A DNA stretch of 64,000 bases from Terriglobia bacterium (GCA_020073445.1 JAIQFE010000013.1:62001-126000); one strand, 5' to 3'. Positions 47,337-58,458 are shown, counted from the stretch's first letter. Translations and numbers: made by a program. Notes: generated from the letters alone by a model not told the origin.

Positions 47337-48686
47337 ATGCGTCTTCAGATCTTCTGTGTCGTGGTTTTCTGTGTGGTGATCGGCGCCATGGCGATCGTCA
47401 GCGCCCAGACGCCTTCAAAACAGGCCAAGCAGGCTCCCGATCCTCGAAGTCTGGTCCTCGTCGGCGATCGGTTTAAGCCGCTCAAATACGACGAGATGAC
47501 GGCCGAGCAGAAAATCATGATCGATCATCTGCTGGCCGGCGAACGCGGCGGAGTAAGAGGACCGTTCAATGTCCTGCTGCGCAGTCCTGAGGTGGGCGAT
47601 CTCGGAGCGGAATTCGGCGGCGCGATGCGCTTCCGCACCGGCCTGCCGGGAAATGTCCGCGAGGTCATCATCATCATGACCGGACGCTACTGGATGGCGC
47701 AGTATGAATGGAACTCTCATAAAGCCGCGGCTCTGCAGAACGGCGTGAGTCCGGCCATCGTGGACGCCATCGCCACCGGCAAGCGCCCGACCGGAATGCC
47801 GCCGGAGATGGAACTGGCGTACAACCTTATCGATGAGCTCCTGACCACTCACCAGGTGACCGACGCCACGTTCAAGGCCGCCAAGGACAAATATGGCGAG
47901 AAGGGCGTCGTCGATATGATCGGGCTGAGCGGCTGGTACGGATTAGTCTCGATGTTGCTCAATGTTGACCGTTATCCCATGCCCGATGGCGTGCAACCCG
48001 GCCTGAAACCTCTGGAGAATCCGCTGCCGGTCGTAGGAAAAGGATTTGCCACACCGGTTCCGGGATTGGTCTCGCCGGCTGAGGTGAAGTCGTCCGCGAA
48101 TGGCAAGGAATTCACCATGCGCGGCGACCGCTTCAAGCCGCTCACCTACGAACAAATGACCCCCGAGCAAAGAAAGATGACGGATATTGCAGTGGCCCAA
48201 CGCGGTACAGGCGGGAGCTTCAATATCAACGTCCGCGACCCTGACGGGGGCCGGCTGCTGTTTGACATGGGGGACCGCGTCCGCTTTCATATGTCGGTTC
48301 CGGACAAGCTCAAGGAGTTGGCGATCATTCTCACGGCGCGCTACTGGGGCGCGCAGTTCGAGTGGCTGGCTCACCGGCGAGCCGCCGTGCAGGCCGGGCT
48401 GGCCGAGGATAAAGTGAAAGCCATCGCCGAAGGCAGGCGCCCGGCGGGAATGTCGGCCGATGAAGAGGCCGTCTACAACTTCATCACCGAGCTATACAAG
48501 ACCAAACAGGTGAGCGACGCTACGTTCGCGGCAGTCAAGAATCTAGTCGGTGAGCGCGGCGTGGTGGATCTGATCGTCAGCGCGGGCTACTATCAGGTGG
48601 TCTCCATGCTGATGAATACCGATCGTCTGCCGGTGAATGCCAACCAGCAGCCTGAGCTGAAATATTTGGCTAAGCCGCTCCCCTAG
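47337..48686 (+). CDS. Secreted tandem carboxymuconolactone-decarboxylase-like protein without catalytic Cys
   Basis: The 449-aa product has a signal peptide and two repeats of the CMD/AhpD-like fold: residues about 38-210 and 258-445, each with GDRFKPLxYxxMTxEQ, an EVIIIMTGRYWMAQYEWNSHKAAA-like helix pair and a GVVDxIxxxGxYxxVSMLxNxDR end. The CxxC of peroxiredoxin-reducing AhpD is absent from both halves. A Trp-x-x-x-Tyr/Phe-Glu-Trp-x-x-His pattern replaces it, closer to gamma-carboxymuconolactone decarboxylase. A TATAAT sits at 47313-47318 and AAGGAGA at 47324-47330. Its stop and the stop of the opposite gene share the bases CTAG. Role unknown, probably acting on products of the neighbouring PQQ enzyme. 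Confidence 0.83.
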   Translation: MRLQIFCVVVFCVVIGAMAIVSAQTPSKQAKQAPDPRSLVLVGDRFKPLKYDEMTAEQKIMIDHLLAGERGGVRGPFNVLLRSPEVGDLGAEFGGAMRFRTGLPGNVREVIIIMTGRYWMAQYEWNSHKAAALQNGVSPAIVDAIATGKRPTGMPPEMELAYNLIDELLTTHQVTDATFKAAKDKYGEKGVVDMIGLSGWYGLVSMLLNVDRYPMPDGVQPGLKPLENPLPVVGKGFATPVPGLVSPAEVKSSANGKEFTMRGDRFKPLTYEQMTPEQRKMTDIAVAQRGTGGSFNINVRDPDGGRLLFDMGDRVRFHMSVPDKLKELAIILTARYWGAQFEWLAHRRAAVQAGLAEDKVKAIAEGRRPAGMSADEEAVYNFITELYKTKQVSDATFAAVKNLVGERGVVDLIVSAGYYQVVSMLMNTDRLPVNANQQPELKYLAKPLP

Positions 48687-49633
48687 CGCGCTGGCACAGG
48701 CATCAGAAACCGTTTGCCATCCGGAGCCACGTCCCAGAACAACACCGCCTCCGGCGCCTTGAATAAGGGTTTCGGCGTTCCGGCCTTGAATCCGGAAGCG
48801 GTATTCACGTCCATGGCCATGACAATTCCGTCCCGATCGAGGTAGAAGATCTCCCTTCCGTCACCGCGCCAAACAGGAGTTCTTCCGCCGCCTTTGCTTA
48901 AGACGATCGGATTGCCCGCGGTGCCCGTGGCGGGATCGAACGGCCGCACGGAAACTTCATCCGTGCCCGATTCGTTGGAGCCGTAAACAATCCAGCGGCC
49001 ATTTGGTGAGAATCTGGCCGTGATACTGGTGAATTGCGGGTCGACCAGGGCCACCGGCGCGCGATCCGCGGGTCCCGAAGCGGCCAGGAGCTTCACGTGA
49101 GTCGGCTGCCCGAGGCTGTAGTAAAGCAAGAATCGGCCGTCCGGCGACCAACTGGTCAGGCCTTTCCCATCACTCGATTTGTAAAATAGCTCCTCGGTCC
49201 CGGAACCGTTCGTGGCCTTCTGATAAAGGTCAAAGACTCCGCTCCGATTGGATGTGAAGATGATGCGGCTTCCGTCGGGGGACCATGTGGGGAACGCATC
49301 CCATCCCGGGTCCGAGGTGAATCGAGCGGTCTTTCCGTTGGCGACCTCGAGCAGCCAGATGTCGCGGTTCTGGTTCTGAGCATCGGCGCGTTCGACGGCG
49401 ACTCGCTTCCCGTCACGCGAAATCATCAAGGTACGGTACGAGCCCAGGTCTCCCAACGTTCCGGCAATCTTGCCTTTACGGTCAAACCAGGTCAGGCGTC
49501 CCTGAACGGCGCCCTTGGGAGCCGCTTTCCCGGGTTCTCCGGCTGGTTGCTGGGCGTTTTGTGGAACAGCGACCACAAACAACGCCACGCAGGCGACGGC
49601 CACGAGGATCGCACTCAGAAATATTTTTCGCAC
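48683..49633 (-). CDS. Secreted PD40 (TolB-like) beta-propeller protein
   Basis: The 316-aa product has a signal peptide (MRKIFLSAILVAVACVALFVV) followed by WD40-like PD40 repeats: FPTWSPDGSRIIFTSNRSGVFDLYQ, LTSWSPDGRFLLYYSL, ITARFSPNGRWIVYGSNESGTDEVSVRPF. In acidobacteria this domain forms the C-terminus of large Ser/Thr kinases; here it is free and exported, without kinase or DNA-binding domain. It is convergent with the CMD-like gene and diverges from the 'GKPDFSGLW' gene, with 43 bases between the start codons. Confidence 0.82.
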   Translation of the reverse strand: MRKIFLSAILVAVACVALFVVAVPQNAQQPAGEPGKAAPKGAVQGRLTWFDRKGKIAGTLGDLGSYRTLMISRDGKRVAVERADAQNQNRDIWLLEVANGKTARFTSDPGWDAFPTWSPDGSRIIFTSNRSGVFDLYQKATNGSGTEELFYKSSDGKGLTSWSPDGRFLLYYSLGQPTHVKLLAASGPADRAPVALVDPQFTSITARFSPNGRWIVYGSNESGTDEVSVRPFDPATGTAGNPIVLSKGGGRTPVWRGDGREIFYLDRDGIVMAMDVNTASGFKAGTPKPLFKAPEAVLFWDVAPDGKRFLMPVPAR

Positions 49634-49676
49634 AATACTGATCGACCATTCTATACTGCGTTACGGAGGTGGCGCG

Positions 49677-50489
49677 ATGCAGCTGCGGATCGTGGCCCTG
49701 CAGACCCTGGCTTTCGGGCTTTCGCTGTGCCCGCTGAATGCTCAGTGGGTGAAGTATCCCACCGCTGGAGTTCCTCGCACGCGGGATGGAAAGCCGGATC
49801 TCGGCGCGGCGTGTCCGCGCACGGCCGATGGCAAGCCCGATTTTTCAGGCCTCTGGGCGATGCAAACCAAGCGCGAAGGCAACCCCAACTTTCCTGGCTG
49901 TGAGCCGGTTTCCGACGAATTCGTCAACATCGCCGCCAGCTTGAAGGAAGGCCTGCCCTATCAGACCTGGGCGGCGGATCTGGTGAAGGATCGCGGCTCC
50001 CAACAGCGCGTGAACGATCCGATATCGAATTGCCTTCCGATGGGGCCGGTTCGTCTGCACACTTGGAATGGCCCGAGGAAAGTCGTACAGGCTCCAGGAT
50101 TGCTGCTCTTCATGAGTGAATTCGGAACCAGCTACCGGCAAATCTTTACCGATGGGCGACCCTTGCCCGACGATCCGAATCCATCGTGGAACGGCTACTC
50201 CAGTGGTAAGTGGGAAGGCGACACGCTAGTGATCGCGACCAACGGTTTGCGCGACGGCCTGTGGCTGGACGCAACCGGCAATCCCCTGACGGGCGCGGCG
50301 AAAATCACCGAACGCTTCCGGCGCCCCAACTTCGGCACGCTCGAAATCGAGATCACGGTGGACGATCCCAAGGCGTATACCAAGCCCTGGACGGTCAAAT
50401 TAACGCAGAGCATCAAGCTCGATACCGACCTGCTCGATTTTGTATGCGTTGAAAACGAGAAAGACGTCCCGCATCTCTCCAGCAAATAA
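49677..50489 (+). CDS. Secreted 'GKPDFSGLW' family protein, unknown function
   Basis: The 270-aa product has a signal peptide (MQLRIVALQTLAFGLSLCPLNA). The mature N-terminus repeats the motif PRTRDGKPDL and PRTADGKPDFSGLW, typical of a protein group abundant in Solibacter. The centre has FMSEFGTSYRQIFTDGRPLPDDPNPSWNGYSSGKWEGDTLVIATNGL and the C-terminus a beta-rich PWTVKLTQSIKLDTDLLDFVC. I chose ATG 49677 with a perfect GGAGGT at 49665-49670; a longer frame from 49515 overlaps the opposite gene and has no export signal. Function is not known. Confidence 0.83.
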   Translation: MQLRIVALQTLAFGLSLCPLNAQWVKYPTAGVPRTRDGKPDLGAACPRTADGKPDFSGLWAMQTKREGNPNFPGCEPVSDEFVNIAASLKEGLPYQTWAADLVKDRGSQQRVNDPISNCLPMGPVRLHTWNGPRKVVQAPGLLLFMSEFGTSYRQIFTDGRPLPDDPNPSWNGYSSGKWEGDTLVIATNGLRDGLWLDATGNPLTGAAKITERFRRPNFGTLEIEITVDDPKAYTKPWTVKLTQSIKLDTDLLDFVCVENEKDVPHLSSK

Positions 50490-50502
50490 ACCCCGGCGGA
50501 GT

Positions 50503-52407
50503 TTAGCGCCCGAGCGACAAAGCTAAGGCACTGGCTCCCCAGCCGGTGCCCATGGTGGAGATCCACTGATCGTGTTCGTACGGGAAGCCGCTCTGGAAAT
50601 ACTGCTGGAACTTCGTGGCGCGGCTGGCGACATGCCAGGAGCCATCCAGGCTTTGGGTGCCGAGCAGGAACTTCACAGCCTTGGCATCCGGCCGCATCAC
50701 GCCGGCTTCGTTCAGGGCCCACACGGTCATGCCGGTGGCATACGCGTCGCTCGGAAACGCCTGGCGCTGTGCCCAACCGCCGTCCGAGCGTTGCAGTGCG
50801 AGGATCGGCTCGGCGAGTTTGCGAAGCTCGGCAGCGCTCGCACCCGTGGCGGCAGCTCCTACCAGGCGCATGTCCATATCCTCGAGGATCACCGGCTCCG
50901 CATGCATCAGCCATTGTTTGCCGCGTTCCAAGCGCCGCTTCATTTCCTCGGCGCGACCCGGAGTGCCGTAGGTTTTCAGTGCTCGCATGGCCATGGCTGT
51001 TCGTGAGAAGTCGCTGTCCTGCAGAGGCGATCGTGAATAGCCGGGGAGGTGCCATCCGCCGTCGCCGCCCTGGGATGCCGCCAGGTTCGCCGCCAGATAA
51101 TCCGTAATGCGATTGGGCGCATAACCGGTGCGCACCAGAGTTTCGACGGCGTACAGGTTGTTGTCCGCGCCGCCCAGTGCGGCTGCACCTTCCAACGCGA
51201 CGGGGTTGATGGTGGAAGCGATTTGCTGAATGCGATCGTGCGACGCTTTCTCATCCACCGGAATGCCTTTTGCGCGCGCGGCGGCCGCGGCAAACTCCGC
51301 TGGAGGCTGTTCATGGCAGGCGAAGCATCCGCTCTTTTTGAAGAACTGACCGCTGGTGCTCTCAAGCAAGTGAAGGCTGCGCGCGATGGCGGTGCGGGTG
51401 TCCGGCAACTCGTCCGATAAACGGACCGGCTTGGCGAGGTCCTTCGGGGTTCCTCCCAAGGATCGAATGACTTCCGGGTCAGCGAATTTGTAGGCCCAGT
51501 CGAGCGCGGTCTCGCCGTCGTGATTGGTGGGGTGAAGGTCGGCGCCGTGAGACAGCACCAGGTTTACCGTGCGGCGATCATACCGGTCCGTGCCCACCGC
51601 CAGCATCAGCGGCGTGAAGCCTCGGTAATCCTGAGCGTCGATTTTCGCGCCGGCGTCCAGCAGCGTCTTGACCGCTTCAGGCGGCCCGAATGCGGCGGCC
51701 ATCAGCAAGGAAGTCCATCCGCCGAATTCCACCGTCCCGGTCTGAATCTTCGGCAGGCCCTCCGTTTTTGAAACGGCGTTCACCTTGGCGCCTTTCGCGA
51801 TGAGCAGCTTTACCGCCTCGACATTCCGGTTTCCGGCCGCGTTCATCAGAGGGGTCAGTCCGATGAAGGTGTCTGGCGTGTCCATGTCGGCTCCGGCGTC
51901 GAGCAGGAGGCGCACGGTAGCAGTGTCGTTTCCGAAAGTCGCCGCGTTAAGAGGCGTAACGTGGCGCTGGTCCATGACATCCACCTTCGCGCCCTTGGCA
52001 AGCAGGAGCTTCACAACTTCGGCCGACGGATTGGTGAACGCGGCGATGATGAGCGCCGTCCGGCCGCTCTTCGCGACTGTATTCACTTGCGCGCCGTGAT
52101 CGAGCAGCAGGCGAACCTTGGCTGGATCCGAAACGGACCACATTAACGCCGTGGAACCAAATGCATTTTGCGCGTTGACATCGGCTCCACGATCGATCAG
52201 CAGCCGCATGGCGTCGAGCGAACCGATCTCCGCAGCGTACATAAGCGGAGTGATCCCGCGGCTGTCGGCAACGGCGGCGCCGGATTTCTGGCCGAGAAGG
52301 GCTTTCAGCTGCGGCAGATTGTTTTCCCGGATGACAGAGTAGAAACTGTCCGGATCCTGAGCCATCGCCGCGATCGCGATGGTCGCGAGCATCCACGCTT
52401 TGCGCAT
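50503..52407 (-). CDS. Ankyrin repeat-CXXCH-terpene-cyclase toroid fusion, secreted
   Basis: The 634-aa product has a signal peptide (MRKAWMLATIAIAAMAQD) and three parts. Residues about 22-330 contain about nine ankyrin repeats (GITPLMYAAEIGSLDAMRLLIDRGADVN, GLTPLMNAAGNRNVEAVKLLIAKGAKVN and others). A single CFACH (Cys361, Cys364, His365) can bind haem c. Residues about 425-630 are a squalene-cyclase/prenyltransferase-like alpha-toroid with GGDGGWHLPG, QRSDGGWAQR and QSLDGSWHV, the QW-type repeats. A TATAAT on this strand lies at 52414-52419 just before the ATG. The combination is seen; whether haem is bound and what it does are unknown. Confidence 0.83.
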   Translation of the reverse strand: MRKAWMLATIAIAAMAQDPDSFYSVIRENNLPQLKALLGQKSGAAVADSRGITPLMYAAEIGSLDAMRLLIDRGADVNAQNAFGSTALMWSVSDPAKVRLLLDHGAQVNTVAKSGRTALIIAAFTNPSAEVVKLLLAKGAKVDVMDQRHVTPLNAATFGNDTATVRLLLDAGADMDTPDTFIGLTPLMNAAGNRNVEAVKLLIAKGAKVNAVSKTEGLPKIQTGTVEFGGWTSLLMAAAFGPPEAVKTLLDAGAKIDAQDYRGFTPLMLAVGTDRYDRRTVNLVLSHGADLHPTNHDGETALDWAYKFADPEVIRSLGGTPKDLAKPVRLSDELPDTRTAIARSLHLLESTSGQFFKKSGCFACHEQPPAEFAAAAARAKGIPVDEKASHDRIQQIASTINPVALEGAAALGGADNNLYAVETLVRTGYAPNRITDYLAANLAASQGGDGGWHLPGYSRSPLQDSDFSRTAMAMRALKTYGTPGRAEEMKRRLERGKQWLMHAEPVILEDMDMRLVGAAATGASAAELRKLAEPILALQRSDGGWAQRQAFPSDAYATGMTVWALNEAGVMRPDAKAVKFLLGTQSLDGSWHVASRATKFQQYFQSGFPYEHDQWISTMGTGWGASALALSLGR

Positions 52408-52432
52408 GCCGGGATTATATCGAAACGGTCGA

Positions 52433-52455
52433 GGGCGGGGTAGCGTTCCCCGCCC
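52433..52455. terminator. 8-bp GC hairpin downstream of katG
   Basis: GGGCGGGG (52433-52440) pairs fully with CCCCGCCC (52448-52455) around a 7-base loop. It lies 68 bases beyond the katG stop on the minus strand and just before the ankyrin-gene promoter, and could stop katG transcription. No T-tract follows on either strand, so a factor-assisted terminator or a mobile GC repeat are also possible. Confidence 0.4.
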
Positions 52456-52503
52456 AATCAGGTGTTAATGTGCCTGGACCTGGCCGGTTATCCGCCGGGC
52501 TCA

Positions 52504-54715
<2,212 letters not shown>

Positions 54716-54746
54716 TTACTCTCCTTTAAAAAAGAACCATTGTGAG

Positions 54747-55175
54747 CTATTTCCGGGACGCGCGCGATGGAGCACACTTCTGGCAGAGCCCGCGGAAAAT
54801 GACTTCGGATTCGCGAAGAATCCGCTTACCGAGGGAACCCGATGCGGGCTTGGGCACGTTGTACCACTCCATGTCCTCTACACTGCCGCAGCGGTCGCAA
54901 ATGAAGTGGTGATGCCGGATTCCTTTGGCATCGAATCGGGCGGAACGGCCCTCGACGGCCACCTCGCGCACCAATCCCGCCTGCACCAAGTCCCGCAGAT
55001 TGTTATAAGTCGTGGCCCTGGAAGAGCGCGGATCCACCCGATTCACTGCTTCGAAGATTTCCGCGGCTGTGGGATGACTGTTCTGTCCCATCAGGAATGC
55101 CATCACCGCAAAGCGCTGCGGAGTGCACCGCAACCCGCCGTCTTCCAAGGACCGTTTGATCGCCTTTGTGTCCAT
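54747..55175 (-). CDS. perR: Fur-family peroxide regulator, PerR-like
   Basis: The 142-aa protein has the Fur-family winged helix (about 1-80: LRCTPQRFAVMAFLMGQNSHPTAAEIFEAVNR, ATTYNNLRDLVQAGLVREV) and a dimerisation/metal domain with HHHFICDRCGSVEDME and a second CxxC (GLCQKCAP) for structural zinc. It is called PerR rather than Fur because it is directly upstream of katG and because its own promoter carries an AT-rich palindrome. In PerR the iron-bound regulator leaves DNA when a His ligand is oxidised by peroxide, which would raise its own and katG transcription. The DNA-binding role is inference from family and context. Confidence 0.88.
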   Translation of the reverse strand: MDTKAIKRSLEDGGLRCTPQRFAVMAFLMGQNSHPTAAEIFEAVNRVDPRSSRATTYNNLRDLVQAGLVREVAVEGRSARFDAKGIRHHHFICDRCGSVEDMEWYNVPKPASGSLGKRILRESEVIFRGLCQKCAPSRASRK

Positions 55176-55182
55176 GAAGTGT

Positions 55183-55197
55183 TTAGATTATATCTAA
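55183..55197. promoter_or_regulatory. PerR-box-like operator TTAGATTATATCTAA
   Basis: TTAGAT-TAT-ATCTAA is a perfect 15-base palindrome 8 bases upstream of the perR ATG. It follows the 7-1-7 layout of PerR/Fur boxes (consensus TTATAATNATTATAA), though with G/C at two positions. A second overlapping pair, AGATTA/TAATCT (55185-55200), lies in the same place. The operator covers the -10 box, as expected for a repressor. Confidence 0.65.
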
Positions 55198-55213
55198 TCT
55201 GACACTCTGTCAA
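55187..55213 (-). promoter_or_regulatory. Promoter of the perR-katG operon
   Basis: On the minus strand a perfect TTGACA (55208-55213) is followed after 15 bases by a perfect TATAAT (55187-55192), giving transcription toward perR and katG. The spacer is two bases shorter than the usual 17, which is common in promoters that need an activator or are strongly repressed. The -10 box is inside the palindromic operator. Confidence 0.55.
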
Positions 55214-55320
55214 GACTTCGTTTTAGACGTTGAGCGCGGAAGGGGCGATGCTACGGCTAGAATGGGTGACGGGCGCCAAGTGGCGGGCAGGACAGCCATA
55301 GATCGTCTCCGCATCGGGAA

Positions 55321-58300
55321 ATGAACTTAACTGAGATTTTCATCACGCGGCCGGTCATGACCGCGCTGCTGATGATCGGAATTGTACTGTTCGGTGTCGC
55401 CGGGTACCGCGCGTTGCCCGTAAGCGACCTGCCGAATGTCGATTTCCCGACCATCCAGGTCTCGGCTGCCCTCCCGGGCGCCAGTCCTGAAACGATGGCG
55501 ACGTCCGTGGCGACCACGCTGGAACGCCAGTTCGCAACCATCGCCGGAATCGATTCGATGACCTCCAGCAGCGGGATCGGCTCCACCGCCATCACCATTC
55601 AGTTCACTCTGGATCGATCGATCGATGCCGCGGCGCAGGATGTCCAGAACGCCATTTCCGTGGCTCTGAAGAAGCTGCCACCGGGAATGCCCACTCCGCC
55701 GTCCGTTCAGAAAGTGAACCCGGCCGACCAACCGATCTTGTTTTTTACGCTATCTTCGCCGACCTTAGCGCTCTCGGCTGTGGATGAGTACGCCGAGAAC
55801 CTGATGGCTCAGCGCATTTCCTCGCTCGCCGGAGTCGCCCAGGTGAACGTCTTTGGCGCACAAAAGTGGGCGGTCCACGCCCAGCTTGACCCCGCGATAC
55901 TCGCGGCGCACCACATTGGAATCGACGAGGTGGAACAGGCGCTCACCCAACACAACGTAAATCTTCCCGTGGGTACGCTGTGGGGGAAAGAGCAGGCGAT
56001 GACGCTCAAGGCCACGGGCCAGCTCCTCACGGCTCCCTCTTTCGGCCGGATGATCGTCGCCTACCGGAACGGTTCGCCGGTGCGATTGGCCGAGCTGGGG
56101 CAAGTCGTGGACGGCGTCCAGAACGATAAGAGCGCGGTCTGGCTGGTGGATGCCAGTGGCAGCGAGCGCGCGATCGGGCTATCGATCCAGCGCCAGCCGG
56201 GCACAAACACCGTGGAGGTGGTGCAGCGCATCAAAGCGCTTTTGCCGTCCTTCCGCGATCAGATTCCGCCTTCGGTGAAGGTGACCATTCTCCTCGACCG
56301 TTCCGAGCCGATTCTCGATTCCTTCAACGACGTGAAACTCACGCTGGCGATGGCGGTGGTGCTGGTGGTGCTGGTGATCTTCCTGTTCCTGCGCAATGTG
56401 TCCGCCACCTTGATTCCGAGCCTGGCTTTGCCGATCTCCATCATCGGCACATTCGCGGCGATGAACCTTCTGGGATACACGCTCGACAACCTGTCGCTGA
56501 TGGCGCTCACGCTATCGGTGGGGTTCGTGGTGGATGACGCCATCGTGGTTCTGGAGAACATCGTGCGGCACCTGGAAATGGGTCAGAGCCGCATGTTGGC
56601 CGCCATTGAGGGCGCGCGTGAGATCGGCTTCACCGTGCTCTCGATGACGCTCTCGCTCACCGCAGTATTCATTCCGGTCCTGTTCATGAGCGGAATCATG
56701 GGGCGGCTCTTCCATGAGTTTGCCGTCACCATTATGGTGGCGATTCTGATTTCGGGCTTCGTTTCCATCAGCCTCACGCCTATGCTGTGCAGCCAGTTCC
56801 TGCGGCCACAGCACAACGCGCGGCACAATGCCCTGTTCCGCGCATCGGAGAAAGTGCTCGACGCGATGCTCGCGGCCTACGGGTGGGCGCTTCGCGGCGT
56901 CATGCGCCATCGTTTGATCACGATGATCGGTGCGGCCGGAACTCTAGCCGCCACCATCTACCTAGCCGGTGTTGTGCCTAAAGGATTCATCCCCAATCAG
57001 GATATTCGCCAGCTTCAAGGGAATACCGAAGCTCGCCAGGGCATCTCGTTCGACTCTATGGCGCGTCTGCAGCAGCAGACGGCAGCCACGCTGGCCGGCG
57101 ATCCTAATGTCGACGCCTTCATCTCCTTCATGGGCACTGGCAACCAGCAGGCCTCCGTGAATCAGGGGCGCTTTTTTCTCCGTCTCAAGCCCCGCTCCGA
57201 ACGGAAACTCACGCCCGAGCAAGTCATTCAAGAATTACGTCCCAAGCTGGACGCCGTTGCCGGCATGCGCACCTACCTGACGAATCCGCCCTTGGTACGC
57301 ATCGGGGGCAACCAGAGCCGCAGCTTGTATCAGTACACATTGCAGTCGCCCGACCTCGATGCGCTGTACCGTGGAACCGCGGAGTTCGAAAAACGAATGC
57401 GGGCGCTGCCGGGCCTTTCCGACGTAAATAGCGACCTCCAGATCTCGAGCCCCATGCTGACGGTGGATATCGCCCGGGATCGCGCATCGTCCCTCGGGGT
57501 TACTGAGGGCCAGATCGAAAACGGGCTCTACGACGCTTACGGACAGCGCCAGGTCTCGACCATCTATACGTCGGTGGACAGTTATTGGGTGGTCATGGAA
57601 GTGAAGCCTGAATTTCAGCAGGATCCCAAAGCTCTGGGCATGCTCTACATCCGATCTTCCTCTGGGACCCTGGTGCCCTTGAGTGAAGTTGTTAAGCTAA
57701 CTCCCGGCACGGGTCCGCTTTCCATTTCGCACCTGGGGCAACTGCCGGCAACCACGATTTCCTTCAATCTTCAGCCGGGAGTTTCTCTGGGCGACGCTGT
57801 GGAGCGCGTGCAGGGACTGGCGAAAGAAGTTCTTCCGGACTCTGTCACCACCAGCTTCCAGGGAGCCGCCGCCGCTTTCCAATCTTCGCTCGACGGCATG
57901 GGACTCCTGCTGGCGATGGCGATTCTTGTGATCTATATGGTGCTGGGGATTCTGTACGAGAGTTTCATCCACCCCATCACGATCTTGTCCGGCCTCCCTT
58001 CCGCTGGATTGGGTGCGCTGGCCACTCTGCTGATCTTCCGTGACGAGCTGAACATCTACTCCTTCGTCGGCGTCATCATGCTGATCGGAATCGTAAAAAA
58101 GAACGCGATCATGATGATTGACTTCGCGCTCGAATCCCAACGGATCCAGGGCACGCCGCCTGCCGAGGCGATTTACGAGGCGTGCCTGATCCGTTTTCGT
58201 CCCATTATGATGACTACCTTGGCGGCGCTCGCCGGAACCATGCCCATCGCGTTGGGACTGGGCGCAGGCGGCGAGGCGCGCCGGCCTATGGGACTCGCCG

Positions 58301-58458
58301 TAGTGGGCGGTTTGGTGGTTTCCCAATTGCTAACGCTCTTCATCACGCCGGTGTTCTACACCTATATGGAGCAGTTCCGCGGGCGCAAGAAACCAGGGCG
58401 CAGACCGGCGCACTCCACGCTGGAGGCTCCTGGAGAAGAAGCCGCCCTTAAGGGCTGA
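55321..58458 (+). CDS. Stand-alone RND efflux transporter (MdtB/MdtC-like, HAE1 type)
   Basis: The 1045-aa pump starts MNLTEIFITRPVMTALLMIGIVLFG and has the MdtB/C-type landmarks PVSDLPNVDFPTIQVSAALPGASPETMATSVATTLERQF, GFVVDDAIVVLENIVRHLE in helix 4 and GIVKKNAIMMIDFALE in helix 10. No adaptor or outer membrane gene is next to it, unlike the pump at 35-41 kb, so it must recruit partners from elsewhere. Clustering with katG/perR and PQQ genes may be chance. The start has no strong ribosome site. Confidence 0.93.
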   Translation: MNLTEIFITRPVMTALLMIGIVLFGVAGYRALPVSDLPNVDFPTIQVSAALPGASPETMATSVATTLERQFATIAGIDSMTSSSGIGSTAITIQFTLDRSIDAAAQDVQNAISVALKKLPPGMPTPPSVQKVNPADQPILFFTLSSPTLALSAVDEYAENLMAQRISSLAGVAQVNVFGAQKWAVHAQLDPAILAAHHIGIDEVEQALTQHNVNLPVGTLWGKEQAMTLKATGQLLTAPSFGRMIVAYRNGSPVRLAELGQVVDGVQNDKSAVWLVDASGSERAIGLSIQRQPGTNTVEVVQRIKALLPSFRDQIPPSVKVTILLDRSEPILDSFNDVKLTLAMAVVLVVLVIFLFLRNVSATLIPSLALPISIIGTFAAMNLLGYTLDNLSLMALTLSVGFVVDDAIVVLENIVRHLEMGQSRMLAAIEGAREIGFTVLSMTLSLTAVFIPVLFMSGIMGRLFHEFAVTIMVAILISGFVSISLTPMLCSQFLRPQHNARHNALFRASEKVLDAMLAAYGWALRGVMRHRLITMIGAAGTLAATIYLAGVVPKGFIPNQDIRQLQGNTEARQGISFDSMARLQQQTAATLAGDPNVDAFISFMGTGNQQASVNQGRFFLRLKPRSERKLTPEQVIQELRPKLDAVAGMRTYLTNPPLVRIGGNQSRSLYQYTLQSPDLDALYRGTAEFEKRMRALPGLSDVNSDLQISSPMLTVDIARDRASSLGVTEGQIENGLYDAYGQRQVSTIYTSVDSYWVVMEVKPEFQQDPKALGMLYIRSSSGTLVPLSEVVKLTPGTGPLSISHLGQLPATTISFNLQPGVSLGDAVERVQGLAKEVLPDSVTTSFQGAAAAFQSSLDGMGLLLAMAILVIYMVLGILYESFIHPITILSGLPSAGLGALATLLIFRDELNIYSFVGVIMLIGIVKKNAIMMIDFALESQRIQGTPPAEAIYEACLIRFRPIMMTTLAALAGTMPIALGLGAGGEARRPMGLAVVGGLVVSQLLTLFITPVFYTYMEQFRGRKKPGRRPAHSTLEAPGEEAALKG

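Noticed and set aside
49515-49676. Longer start for the 'GKPDFSGLW' protein
   Set aside because: It overlaps the opposite PD40 gene; the ATG at 49677 has a perfect GGAGGT and a signal peptide.
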